DNA of 64,000 bases from Actinomadura syzygii (GCF_008085905.1 NZ_VSFF01000019.1:62001-126000), one strand, 5' to 3'. Positions 24,294-32,185 are shown, counted from the stretch's first letter. Numbers and translations are program-made. The notes: generated from the letters alone by a model not told the origin.

Positions 24294-24995
24294 TCAATAA
24301 GGGCCGCTCAAACAACAGAACAGAGAGGCGCAAGGGCTCGACGGCAGACGCGCGCCGGTAGGGGCCAGTCGAGGCCCTCGACACCGCTCATCCCGATCGC
24401 GCCGCCCAACCGAGCCGCGCGGAGGGAAAGTGTCGCCCGCCGGGGCACCACAAGACATGCGGCGAGACAAGCGACCCCAAGCGAGTACGTACACCGACGT
24501 GCAGAAGGCACCCAAGGCTGCGCAGGAGTCCTGAGCCTGAGGCCGAGCGCAGGCTTGGGCAGGAGGCAGGCTCAGAACACGAGGCAGGCTCAGAACACGA
24601 GGCCTAACCGCGAGACGGGTCGGGGTGCGGGCCTGAGGGCAGAAGGCAGCCTGGGGCCTGAGCGCAGGGCTTGAGCACGGGACCTGAGCAGGAGGCAGGG
24701 GCCAGAGCACGAGACCTAAGCGCGGGACGCGGGGTTGGGGTGCAGGGCCTGAGCGCAAGGGGCAGCCTGGGGCCTGAGCACGGGGCAGGGCGTGACCCCA
24801 GGGCCCACGCGCGGGTTTGGGGCCTGAGTAGTGGCGCGGTCGGAGCGTGGACCTGAGGGCGGTGCGTCTAGGGCGTGCGGGGCGCACGTGGCCGGGGGAC
24901 GTGCGTTACGGAGTGGGGGCCGCGTGTGGGACGGGGGTTTATTGGGATTGGGGGGGGCGCTGGCTAGGGGTGGTGGTCCCGGCGCGAGGTGGTGG
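24294..24995. other. 702-bp spacer without a gene, filled with degenerate short repeats
   Basis: No frame in this stretch has a convincing start, codon bias or homology. The second half is made of purine-rich, imperfect units around CCTGAGCGCAGG. GGCAGCCTGGGGCCTGAGC occurs at 24645-24663 and 24761-24779. GAGGCAGGCTCAGAACAC occurs twice in tandem. The region separates the MFS/PPOX unit from the convergently oriented M56 gene, but no clear terminator hairpin is visible. Confidence 0.7.
24563..24598. repeat. Perfect 18-bp tandem repeat
   Basis: GAGGCAGGCTCAGAACAC occurs at 24563-24580 and again at 24581-24598 with no mismatch. It lies inside a larger tract of degenerate GCCTGAGC-type units in a non-coding spacer. 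Confidence 0.9.
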
Positions 24996-25904
24996 TCAGT
25001 GGGGGAGGACGAGAAGGATCAAGGGGACGGCGGCGATGACGGGGACGGCGACCGTGGCGGCGAGGCGAGTAGTGCGGGGGAGCGGTTCGGGCTCCAGCAG
25101 CCGGTTCACCCGCGCCATCACCGGAATGTTGCCGTGGGACGCGACGCCGAGCGTGCCGGACGGTGCGGCGGCCGGGCGGGCGGCGGCGAACCGGAGCAGC
25201 GCCGTCGCCAGCTCGCGCGCCGGACGTCCGTGCCGGGCCCGATCGTCGGCCGCCATCTCGATCAGCAGCTCCACCGCGTCCAGGCAGCGTCCGACCAGGC
25301 GGAACTGGGGGAACACCTGGCGCAGGGACGTGAACGGCAGCAGCACCAGGTCATGCCGCTCGCGGGCGTGGGCGCGCTCGTGCGCGAGCACGGCGGCCAG
25401 CTCACCGCGGTCGAGCAGCTCCAGCGTCCCGGCGCTGACGACCACCTTGGACGAGCGGACGCCCGGCACGCAGTACGCCGCCGCGCCAGGGTGGTCGAGG
25501 ACGAGCGTCCCCGGCACGGCCGAGTCGCGGCGCGACACCAGTGCGAGCAGCGCCCGGTGTCGTCGCCTCGCCCGCACGACGCGGACCACCGCGTACATCA
25601 GCATCACCAGCAGCACGGCGGTCAGGCTGATCGCGGCGAGCAGCGCGGCCACCTGCACCGCGTTGAGCCGGGCGGCCTGGTCGTCGTACAGGCCGGGCAG
25701 TCCGCCGAGGACGCCCTTCCCGTACGGGAGTAGCGCGAGGCCGAGCAGCGCGCCGATCGTGGCGACGCCCCAGCACAGCCCGAGGGCCTGCCAGAGCGCG
25801 ATCCCGAGCCGCGGGGTCCGCCACGTCCAGCTGGCTTGGGACAGCAGGTGCGCCCCGCCGACGGTCCCCAGGGAGATCAATGCGAGCAGGGCGGTGCCCG
25901 TCAT
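24996..25904 (-). CDS. M56 family (BlaR1-like) membrane metallopeptidase
   Basis: A 302-residue membrane protein. Hydrophobic helices lie near residues 2-20, 38-60, 84-106 and at the C-terminus (about 283-300). The cytoplasmic zinc site is HERAH (H175, E176, H179) in AAVLAHERAHARERHDL. The sensor domain of BlaR1/MecR1 is absent: the protein ends right after the last helix. It is translationally coupled (four-base overlap) to a BlaI-type repressor, which it is presumed to inactivate. No beta-lactamase gene lies nearby, so the signal and targets are unknown. Confidence 0.9.
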   Translation of the reverse strand: MTGTALLALISLGTVGGAHLLSQASWTWRTPRLGIALWQALGLCWGVATIGALLGLALLPYGKGVLGGLPGLYDDQAARLNAVQVAALLAAISLTAVLLVMLMYAVVRVVRARRRHRALLALVSRRDSAVPGTLVLDHPGAAAYCVPGVRSSKVVVSAGTLELLDRGELAAVLAHERAHARERHDLVLLPFTSLRQVFPQFRLVGRCLDAVELLIEMAADDRARHGRPARELATALLRFAAARPAAAPSGTLGVASHGNIPVMARVNRLLEPEPLPRTTRLAATVAVPVIAAVPLILLVLPH

Positions 25905-26284
25905 GCCGGAGGTTCCTTACTTGTGATGCCGGCCAGCGCCTGACGGATCACGTCGATCTCGTCCTCCGAGACGGAGCGCACGAAATGGGCCAGCGCGGCG
26001 TCTCGGTCGCCGGTCTCGGCCAGAGCGCCCAGCATCAGCTCCGTGACATAGCCTTCCCGGCTCGCGACCGGATGGTAGCGCCAGGCGCGACCGTCCCGTT
26101 CACGCTCCAAGAAGCCCTTCTTGGCGAGCCTGTCCAGCACCGTCATGACAGTAGTGTGCGCCAGGTCGCGGTCGCCCGCGAGCGCACGGCTGACATCACG
26201 CGCGGTCGCCGCGGGGTGACCGGCGTCCTCCCGCGCCCAGAGGACCTCCATGACCGTGCGTTCGAGCTCTCCCAGACCTTTCAC
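25901..26284 (-). CDS. BlaI/MecI/CopY family repressor
   Basis: A 127-residue winged-helix protein. The N-terminal GELERTVMEVLWAREDAGHPA, then TTVMTVLDRLAKKGFLERER with the recognition helix, and the C-terminal dimerisation helix are typical of BlaI. The M56 peptidase gene overlaps its stop by four bases, giving the usual repressor-protease pair. Regulated genes outside this pair are not evident; the two-component genes upstream are separated by 38 bases of spacer on the same strand. Confidence 0.92.
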   Translation of the reverse strand: MKGLGELERTVMEVLWAREDAGHPAATARDVSRALAGDRDLAHTTVMTVLDRLAKKGFLERERDGRAWRYHPVASREGYVTELMLGALAETGDRDAALAHFVRSVSEDEIDVIRQALAGITSKEPPA

Positions 26285-26322
26285 GGCACCCAGATTATCC
26301 GAGGGTCCGGACAGTGACCACG

Positions 26323-27534
26323 TCAGGTAGTACTACCGCCGGTAGAGGGCCCCACAAGCCCCAGCTCGTAGGCGATGATCACGAGCTGGACGCGGTCGCG
26401 TGCGTCCAGCTTGGTGAGCAACCGCGCCACATGCGCCTTCGAGGTAGCCGGGCTGATGAACAGCTCCTTGGCAATCTCCTGGTTGGACCTCCCACGCCCG
26501 ACCAGAATCAACACCTCCCTCTCCCGCTCCGTGATCCCTTCGACCCGCCCCACCGAAGCCCCCGCCACCGACACCCGCACGCCCCTCTGCGCAGAAGCAC
26601 CTCCCCGCTCGACGTCACTCCCCTCCAGACGCCCCTGTCCAGACCTCTCCGCAGGCGCGGAACCCTGTGCCGACATCTCCGCGCCCCCACCCCCCTGCGA
26701 AGACGGCGACACCTCCGCGGACGCCCGTCCACCCCCGTCCCCAGGCACCCGCCCAACCTCCGACACCTGCCCAGACGACCGCGCGGACGGCGCCTGCCCG
26801 GATGCCCGCGCGGGCGGCACTTGCCCAGCCGACTGTGCGGGCGGTGTCCGCTCTGACGTTCGCGCGGACGGCGTCTGTCCGGACGGCTGTGTGGGCGGTG
26901 CTTGCCCCGATGTTCGCGTGGACCCCGTCTGCCCAGAAGTGCGGGCAGACGGGGTCTGCCCAGAGGTTTGCGGGGGCGTCGGCCTTGCGGGTGCCGTCTG
27001 GCGGCCGACCGTTGGGGATTGCGCGGGGTTTCTTGCTGGCGGCTCTGAAGATGTAGGCGGTTGCGGACCGGGTTGGGTGGGACGTGCGGCGAACTCTGCG
27101 ATCAGTCGGCGGGTGACGCTCGGCGCGATCAAGGCGTCCCCCTTCGCGACCACGCGGATCGCGGAAAGGATCTCCTCCAGCGCCATGTCTTTGACCAGGA
27201 ACCCGCTGGCCCCCGCCCGCAGCGAGCCGTACACGTACTCGTCGTCGTCGAACGTGGTCAGCATGAGGACGTGCACCTCCCTGGCCCGTTCGGTGATCCG
27301 CCGAGTGGCCTCGATGCCGTCCATGTCGGGCATGCGGATGTCCATCACGACCACGTCGGGACGGGCCTCCTCCACCAGCCGGACGGCCTCGGCCCCCGTC
27401 CCCGCCTCCCCGGCTATCTCCAGGTCGGGCGTATCCGCCACCAGCACCCGCAGCCCGGCGCGGATCAGCGGCTGGTCGTCCGCCAGCACGATTCGGATCG
27501 GGACGGCCGCCGAGGCCCCCGCCGACGCCGTCAC
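26323..27534 (-). CDS. NarL/LuxR-type response regulator with a long repetitive linker
   Basis: A 403-residue protein, about 180 residues longer than a usual NarL-type regulator. The receiver domain covers residues about 12-130, with Asp65 as phospho-acceptor (VVVMDIRMPD) and Lys115 in GFLVKD. The LuxR HTH is at about 333-393 (LTEREREV-like ITEREREVLILVGRGRSNQE, then PATSKAHVARLLTKL). Between them residues 152-332 are Pro/Ser/Gln/Ala-rich, with eight consecutive 9-residue repeats of the type SGQxPxAR at 190-261. The GTG start at 27534 overlaps the kinase stop as GTGA. It should act with the kinase on unknown promoters. Confidence 0.92.
   Translation of the reverse strand: MTASAGASAAVPIRIVLADDQPLIRAGLRVLVADTPDLEIAGEAGTGAEAVRLVEEARPDVVVMDIRMPDMDGIEATRRITERAREVHVLMLTTFDDDEYVYGSLRAGASGFLVKDMALEEILSAIRVVAKGDALIAPSVTRRLIAEFAARPTQPGPQPPTSSEPPARNPAQSPTVGRQTAPARPTPPQTSGQTPSARTSGQTGSTRTSGQAPPTQPSGQTPSARTSERTPPAQSAGQVPPARASGQAPSARSSGQVSEVGRVPGDGGGRASAEVSPSSQGGGGAEMSAQGSAPAERSGQGRLEGSDVERGGASAQRGVRVSVAGASVGRVEGITEREREVLILVGRGRSNQEIAKELFISPATSKAHVARLLTKLDARDRVQLVIIAYELGLVGPSTGGSTT
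26752..26967 (-). repeat. Eight in-frame 27-bp repeats in the response regulator linker
   Basis: The translated units are TSGQTPSAR, TSGQTGSTR, TSGQAPPTQ, PSGQTPSAR, TSERTPPAQ, SAGQVPPAR, ASGQAPSAR and SSGQVSEVG. They lie head to tail without a gap, so the DNA repeat is 27 bp. The reading frame is preserved in every copy. Confidence 0.92.
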
Positions 27535-28670
27535 TGGACCGTGGCGGGGACGGGGATGGCCGCCGCCACCCGGAAACCGCCGCCACGACGTGGTCCGGCC
27601 GTGAACCCGCCGTGGAGCAGGCTGACGCGTTCTCGCATGCCCGCGATGCCGTAACCGGCGCCGACCACGCCGCCCCGCCCCTCGTCGTCTATCTCGATGG
27701 CCAGATCCTTGTCTCGGTAAGTGATGGTCACGCGGCACTGGTCGGTGTCCGCGTGCCGGACGACGTTCGTGACCGCCTCCTGGACGATCCGGTACGCGGA
27801 CAGGTCGACGTCCGGCGGCAAGGGTCTTCGTTCGCCGAACCAGCGGAGTTCGACGCGGACGCCCGCGTCCTCCGTAGCGCGGACGAGGGAGTCCAGGTCG
27901 CCGAGGCCGGGTGTCGGGCCGAGCGGCGCCGCCTCGGGGGCGTCCTTGCGGAGGGCGGTGACCATGCGGCGCAGCCCCGCGAGGGTGTCGCGGCTGGTGA
28001 CCTCGATGGCGTCCAGCGCGTTGCGCGCCGCCGCCGGCTGCGTGTCGATGACCCGTCCACCGACCCCCGCCTGGATGGCGATGATGCCGATGCTGTGCGC
28101 GACCATGTCGTGCAGCTCGCGCGCGATCCGGAGCCGTTCGGCGGCGACGGCCTGCGCCAGCGCCTGCTCGCGCATCGCCACCGCGTGTGTGCGCCGGACC
28201 TGGATCGAGTTCCCCAGCAGCCAGGTCACGCTGGCCGCCAGGAGCATCGTTGTGATCAAGAAGTCGTTGATGTGCAGGAACGACATGACCGCCAGGAACT
28301 GGACTCCGAGCGTGACCCCGAAGACGGTGACCGAGACTCTGTGTGGGCGGGCGGCCGCGATGTAGCCGACGCCGAGATCGGTAAGCATGATCAGCAGGGC
28401 GGCGACGGTCCCGTTATGCATCTGGAGGAGGCCCCAGGTCCAGGCGAAGAGCACAATTGCCTGCACCTTGAGCGGGTGGCGGATCATCAGTACCGCGAGC
28501 AGGACCGTGAGCGTGGCCGCGAAGACCATCTCCGCCGTCACGTAACCATTACGGCGGCTGAGCAGCGCCAGGAAGACGAAGAACGGGTAGAGGACGGCCC
28601 CGGACCACGCCAGCGCCGTCCACGCGGCATGGCGCGCTCGGGCTGTGCGGCTCAGCGGCAGGGCGGACAT
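27531..28670 (-). CDS. NarL-type sensor histidine kinase
   Basis: A 379-residue protein. The N-terminal half has about four to six membrane helices without a large extracellular domain (residues 15-155). HisKA_3 follows, with His187 in RIARELHDMVAHSIGI, and an HATPase_c domain with YRIVQEAVTNVVRHA, DDEGRGG and GIAGMRERV. The ATG at 28670 is preferred to one 12 codons upstream because the upstream residues are not hydrophobic and no ribosome-binding site separates the two. The downstream regulator gene overlaps by four bases. The signal is unknown; the architecture suggests sensing inside the membrane. Confidence 0.93.
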   Translation of the reverse strand: MSALPLSRTARARHAAWTALAWSGAVLYPFFVFLALLSRRNGYVTAEMVFAATLTVLLAVLMIRHPLKVQAIVLFAWTWGLLQMHNGTVAALLIMLTDLGVGYIAAARPHRVSVTVFGVTLGVQFLAVMSFLHINDFLITTMLLAASVTWLLGNSIQVRRTHAVAMREQALAQAVAAERLRIARELHDMVAHSIGIIAIQAGVGGRVIDTQPAAARNALDAIEVTSRDTLAGLRRMVTALRKDAPEAAPLGPTPGLGDLDSLVRATEDAGVRVELRWFGERRPLPPDVDLSAYRIVQEAVTNVVRHADTDQCRVTITYRDKDLAIEIDDEGRGGVVGAGYGIAGMRERVSLLHGGFTAGPRRGGGFRVAAAIPVPATVQ

Positions 28671-28809
28671 GCGGCGATCGTAACCGCCGGGCTGCGGCCC
28701 GCACATTAGCCTGCAGGCTTAATCCTGGAGGCTACAACCGTCCGCCGTTCGGAGATGTAGCCCGTAGCCCAATGCGGCGAGGCATCGACCGCGGCCAGCG
28801 TTGTTCGGC

Positions 28810-30039
28810 ATGAAGCGCTGGCTGACGTTGTTCCTGGCGATCGAGGTTTTGGGAGTCGTCGTATTCTCCCTCGCCTACGATTCCTTGGACTTCCGCATCT
28901 ATTGGCTCGGCGGGCACGTGGTAATGGACGACGCGCGCTTGTACGAGGAGCAGATCGCCGCACATTGGTACACCAACACGCCTTTCATGGCCGCGCTGTT
29001 CACGCCGATGGCCGCCATCCCGCTCACAGTCGCCAGACTGCTGTGGCAGCTCGGCTCACTGGCGGCGTTCGTCTGGGCGTGCGCGTTGACGTTGAGACTG
29101 TCTGGCAGGAGCGCGCCTCTGAAAGCCGTCGTGGCTGCGGGCCTACTCCTCGCGCCGGTCTGGCATTCGTTCTTCCAGGGTCAGGTCAACCTGCTGCTAC
29201 TCGCGCTCGTTCTCGCCGACATGCACCGTGTCGCGCAGGGACGTCCGGCCGGAATCGGCATCGGCATCGCGACCGCGATCAAGCTGACGCCGGCCATCTT
29301 CGTCGTCCTCCTCCTGGTCACGCGACGCACCAGGGACGCGATCACCGCTGCCGGAACATTCGCCGTCTGCACCTTGCTCGCCTACGCCATAGCCCCGGGC
29401 GCGTCCCGGCTCTACTGGTTGCACACCTTTTATGACACGTCCCGGGTGGGCGTCACATACATCAGTAACCAGTCGCCGAACGGAACGCTCAACCGCATTC
29501 TGCGAGGTACCGCCGAAGTGGGGGATTGGTATGCCGTGATTCCACTGACGATCGGCATTATCGGGCTCGCGCTCGCTGCCATCTGGGTAAGGCGGGGCGA
29601 CTGGCTGACCGCTACGGCCGTCACGGGTGTGACCGGCTTGCTGGTCTCCCCCATTTCCTGGGCGCATCACTGGGTGTGGATTCTCCCAGCCCTGGCGGTG
29701 CTGATCCGGAACGGTGATCGCGTCATAGCGGCGTTCGGGTACGTCCTGTTCGCGCTCGCTCCCATGTGGTGGACGCCCCACAACGGCGACCCGCGCGAGT
29801 ACGGAATCAACCTGCTGACACCGGTCGCCAACTGCTATCTGATCGCTGGCCTGTTCTTCCTCACCTACACGGCCGTCCGCCTACGCCGGACACCACCCAA
29901 CGACCCCACCCAAGCCCCGGCCCGCGAGCCCACCCGCGACCTCGACTCGAAGCCCGACCGCGAGCCCGGCCCGCAGCCTGACCATGCACTCGCCCGGGCC
30001 CCCGCCCGAAGCCCGGCTAGCCCTGGGACCCGGCCGTGA
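28810..30039 (+). CDS. GT87-type polyprenyl-phosphate mannosyltransferase-like membrane protein
   Basis: About 409 residues with roughly ten membrane helices. The first periplasmic loop contains DSLDFRIYWLGGH, the D-x-x-x-Y/W arrangement of DUF2029/GT87 enzymes. Further motifs are YTNTPFMAALFTPMA, FFQGQVNLLLLALVL (typical GQVN) and SWAHHWVWILPAL, all characteristic of the PimE-like family that uses polyprenyl-phosphate mannose or arabinose outside the membrane. The C-terminal tail from about residue 365 is a Pro/Arg/Asp-rich repetitive extension (APAREPTRD, KPDREPGPQP). ATG 28810 is used; a TTG three codons upstream is also possible. The acceptor is unknown. Confidence 0.85.
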   Translation: MKRWLTLFLAIEVLGVVVFSLAYDSLDFRIYWLGGHVVMDDARLYEEQIAAHWYTNTPFMAALFTPMAAIPLTVARLLWQLGSLAAFVWACALTLRLSGRSAPLKAVVAAGLLLAPVWHSFFQGQVNLLLLALVLADMHRVAQGRPAGIGIGIATAIKLTPAIFVVLLLVTRRTRDAITAAGTFAVCTLLAYAIAPGASRLYWLHTFYDTSRVGVTYISNQSPNGTLNRILRGTAEVGDWYAVIPLTIGIIGLALAAIWVRRGDWLTATAVTGVTGLLVSPISWAHHWVWILPALAVLIRNGDRVIAAFGYVLFALAPMWWTPHNGDPREYGINLLTPVANCYLIAGLFFLTYTAVRLRRTPPNDPTQAPAREPTRDLDSKPDREPGPQPDHALARAPARSPASPGTRP

Positions 30040-30324
30040 GCCCGGCCAAGGTCTCACCCCGCCCGGAGCCTGGCCGTGGGCTTGGCATGGAGGTCGGTCT
30101 GGGCGCTGAGGCTCCGAGGCGGGGGTGGCTGGATGACGACTGCTAGGGGGTTTCTGATGAGCTTTGCGAGGGCCGTGTCCGCCTCTGATCTGGGGATCGG
30201 CCGAGCGTGCCGGGCGCGAAGTCCTCCAGACGAGAGCCGTGTCAGTAGACGGCGATGGCGGCGTTGGGAGCGTCCTCGCGCGGATGACGAGGGTGTCCGA
30301 GACGGAGATGCGGAAGGGAAGGCT
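30040..30324. other. Spacer before the RHH/PIN-like pair, no gene supported
   Basis: The stretch from the GT87 stop to the operator at 30325 contains short frames on both strands, none with a plausible start, codon pattern or recognisable domain. It presumably carries promoter elements of the downstream pair near its right end. No hairpin strong enough to call a terminator was found. Confidence 0.5.
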
Positions 30325-30354
30325 ATACACACTGGGACGGCCTTCAGTGTGTAT
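30325..30354. promoter_or_regulatory. Perfect 10-bp inverted repeat, predicted RHH operator
   Basis: ATACACACTG (30325-30334) and CAGTGTGTAT (30345-30354) are exact reverse complements separated by ten bases. The right arm ends ten bases before the RHH start codon. The 20-bp arm spacing places both half-sites on the same DNA face, as expected for cooperative binding of an autoregulating ribbon-helix-helix antitoxin. Confidence 0.8.
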
Positions 30355-30364
30355 TGTGGCGCCC

Positions 30365-30604
30365 ATGGCGAGACTCAACATCACGCTGCCGGACGAGCTT
30401 GCCGCCACGTTGCAGGGGCTCGCGGAGGACAAGAAGATCGCCTCCGTGTCCGGCTTCCTCGCGGACGGGGCACGCCTCAAGCTGGCGTACCTGCGGGACG
30501 AGTCGACGATCGACGACCTGTTCGGCCCGCCGAGTCCCGACGAGCAGGCGATGGTCGACCGGCTGGTTGAAGGCGGCACGCCGAACCGCCGGGACGTCGC
30601 GTGA
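30365..30604 (+). CDS. Ribbon-helix-helix (CopG-like) antitoxin-type protein
   Basis: A 79-residue protein. The N-terminal MARLNITLPDELAATLQGLA is a classic RHH strand-helix start, and residues 24-50 (IASVSGFLADGARLKLAYL) form the second helix. The acidic C-terminus (ESTIDDLFGPPSPDEQAMVD) could wrap around a partner. The stop overlaps the next gene start as GTGA. A perfect inverted repeat directly upstream is a likely autoregulatory site. The arrangement is that of a type II toxin-antitoxin pair; activity is not shown. Confidence 0.8.
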   Translation: MARLNITLPDELAATLQGLAEDKKIASVSGFLADGARLKLAYLRDESTIDDLFGPPSPDEQAMVDRLVEGGTPNRRDVA

Positions 30605-30990
30605 TCACCGGTCACGTCTTCGACGCGACCGCACTCCTCGACCTCGCCACCGGCAAGACCGTCTACGTCCGGGCCAGGCTGCGTGCCTCGATCGCGCAGC
30701 ATGCCACGATCGTCATCCCCGCCACGTCGCTGGCGCGTGCCTGGCAGCTCGTCCCCGATCATGGGCGTGCGGTGCTGGAGCGCCTCCCCGGCATGCAGGT
30801 CGTGCACGTGGACGACCTGGACGACGTCATCGCCCAGCAGACCGGACTCCTCGTCACCACGATCCCGAACCTCGGCATGGACGCGGCGCAGGCCGCCTGG
30901 TCCGCGCGGTGGCGACGCTGGCCGCTGGTCACCGCGGTACCCGGACAGTACGCGGCCGTCCCCGGTGTCCGCGTCGAGCAGATCCCCTAA
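30601..30990 (+). CDS. PIN-like protein, partner of the RHH gene (degenerate active site)
   Basis: A 129-residue protein starting with GTG 30601 in a four-base overlap with the RHH gene. The N-terminal GHVFDATALLDLATGK has the PIN-type first acidic residue (D8) and the general size and strand pattern (IVIPATSLARAWQL; MQVVHVDDLDD; PLVTAVPGQYAAV) fit the PIN fold. However, the usual conserved Glu in the second motif is replaced in TSLARAW, and the C-terminal Asp of the T-x-D motif is missing (LVTAVPGQ). It may be a catalytically dead or altered PIN relative. Function is unknown. Confidence 0.65.
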   Translation: MITGHVFDATALLDLATGKTVYVRARLRASIAQHATIVIPATSLARAWQLVPDHGRAVLERLPGMQVVHVDDLDDVIAQQTGLLVTTIPNLGMDAAQAAWSARWRRWPLVTAVPGQYAAVPGVRVEQIP

Positions 30991-31351
30991 CGCACCCGAG
31001 CAACTTCCATAGCGCACGGGGCAGAGCCCGCAGCCGCACCGGCTAGAGGCCGCAAGGGTCCTGGATAGGCTCCTGAGCGCCCTGGTGAGGGCGTGCGGGC
31101 TCCAGCTGCACCGGCTAGAGGCCGCAAGGGTCCTGGATAAGCCCCTGAGCGCCCGGGCGAGGGCGTGCGGGCTGGGATTGGGCGAGCCTGGCTCGCCCGG
31201 TGGGCGTGTGCGGAAGGCGTGGTTGCCGCCCGTTCTGGCCGCAGCGATCGCTGCCCTGGCTCGTTCCGGCGCGCGCGAGGCGGGGACGTGAGGGCGTATG
31301 GGCGCGTTCACGTAGGCCCCGCCGACGAGGGATGGGCCGGAGGGCTGGGGG
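30991..31351. other. 361-bp spacer with a 72-bp period duplication, no gene supported
   Basis: After the PIN-like stop there is no convincing coding frame up to the phoU stop. The left half is a tandem duplication (reported separately). The rest is G-rich with short frames that do not show the codon pattern of neighbouring genes. Confidence 0.6.
31036..31173. repeat. Two 66-bp near-identical direct repeats, 72 bp apart
   Basis: Copies at 31036-31101 and 31108-31173 both begin GCACCGGCTAGAGGCCGC and both end GAGGGCGTGCGGGCT. They differ at four positions. They lie in a non-coding spacer, and each contains CCTGAGCGCCC, similar to the degenerate units seen at 24.5-24.8 kb. Confidence 0.9.
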
Positions 31352-32011
31352 TCAGGCGTCGGTGATTTCTTCGGGGCGTTGGCCGGTTACCAGGTAGACG
31401 ACGTTTTCCGCGACGTGGACGGCGTGGTCGGCGAAGCGTTCGAAGTAGCGGCCGGCCAGGGTGATGTCGACGGCGGGCTCGACGCCGTGCTTCCACTTGG
31501 GGGACAGCAGGATGTCGAAGAGGCGGCGGTGCAGCCGGTCCATCTGGTCGTCGTCGGCGTCGAGTTCCAGGCCCATCTCGACGTCCTGGGACGCGATCAC
31601 GCTGCCCGTCTTGGCGATCATGCGCTCGGCGATCTGGCCCATCTCCAGGACGGTCGCCTGCAGCTCGGGCGGGACGGCCGACTCCGGGTGCCGGCGGCGG
31701 GCGGTCTTCGCGATGTGCACGGCGAGGTCGCCCATGCGCTCCAGGTCGCCGCTCATCCGCAGCGCGGTGATCAGCGTGCGCAGGTCGCCCGCGACGGGCT
31801 GCTGGCGGGCCATGAGGTCGAAGACCGTCGCCTCGATGTCCGCGTCGATCTTGTTGACGTGCTCGTCGCCGCTGATGACCTCCTCGGACAGCCGGAGGTC
31901 GGCGTCCAGGAGGGCGGTCACGGCGCGGGACATCGCGGAGCGGACGAGCCGGGTCATCTCGACCAGGCGGTCGCTGAGGGAGTCGAGTTCCTCGTGGTAG
32001 GCGTCGCGCAA
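31352..32011 (-). CDS. phoU: Phosphate transport system regulator PhoU
   Basis: A 219-residue protein made of two PhoU three-helix repeats (about 10-100 and 115-205). Each has the E-x3-D-x3-E-type metal-cluster motif, seen in ISGDEHVNKIDADIEATVFD with LRMSGDLERMGDLAVHIAKTA, and in LDADDDQMDRLHRR with GRYFERFADHAVHVAENVVY. It dampens the phosphate-starvation kinase when phosphate is plentiful. I assign a TTG start at 32011, giving the usual N-terminus MRDAYHEELDSLSDRLVEM; AAGGA lies eight bases upstream. It is divergent from the cognate two-component genes, with PHO-box repeats between. Confidence 0.93.
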   Translation of the reverse strand: MRDAYHEELDSLSDRLVEMTRLVRSAMSRAVTALLDADLRLSEEVISGDEHVNKIDADIEATVFDLMARQQPVAGDLRTLITALRMSGDLERMGDLAVHIAKTARRRHPESAVPPELQATVLEMGQIAERMIAKTGSVIASQDVEMGLELDADDDQMDRLHRRLFDILLSPKWKHGVEPAVDITLAGRYFERFADHAVHVAENVVYLVTGQRPEEITDA

Positions 32012-32145
32012 GTCAGCAGTCCTTCGGTGTGCGGCCGGGGGGGCCGCGGGGGCGGGCGGGGCATGGTACGTGGCAAATCGGGGCGAACCGGACGAGTTTT
32101 CGGTGGTCCGGGCGTACTCGCCCACGCCACACCCTGCCGTGCCGC

Positions 32146-32185
32146 CGTGAACCAGACCGGATATGGAGGTGAACTTTCGGCGAAC
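32146..32185. promoter_or_regulatory. PHO box: direct repeats with 11-bp period between phoU and phoR
   Basis: Read on the minus strand, GTTCGCC and GTTCACC start 11 bases apart (plus-strand 32179-32185 and 32168-32174). A further GTTCACG (32146-32152) is in the same phase 22 bases on. This matches the Streptomyces PhoP box, built from 11-nt direct repeats of GTTCACCnnnn. It lies between the divergent phoU and phoR/senX3 starts, so PhoP autoregulation is expected. Confidence 0.78.

Noticed and set aside
24671..25926. Plus-strand frames of 300-359 residues over the repeat tract and the M56 gene
   Set aside because: They mix repeat-derived sequence with antisense of the M56 gene and have no consistent codon pattern. 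The M56 and BlaI motifs on the other strand are unambiguous.
30054..30332. 92-residue minus-strand frame in the spacer before the RHH gene
   Set aside because: There is no ribosome-binding site, no recognisable motif, and Arg/Pro/Ser composition typical of random GC-rich DNA.
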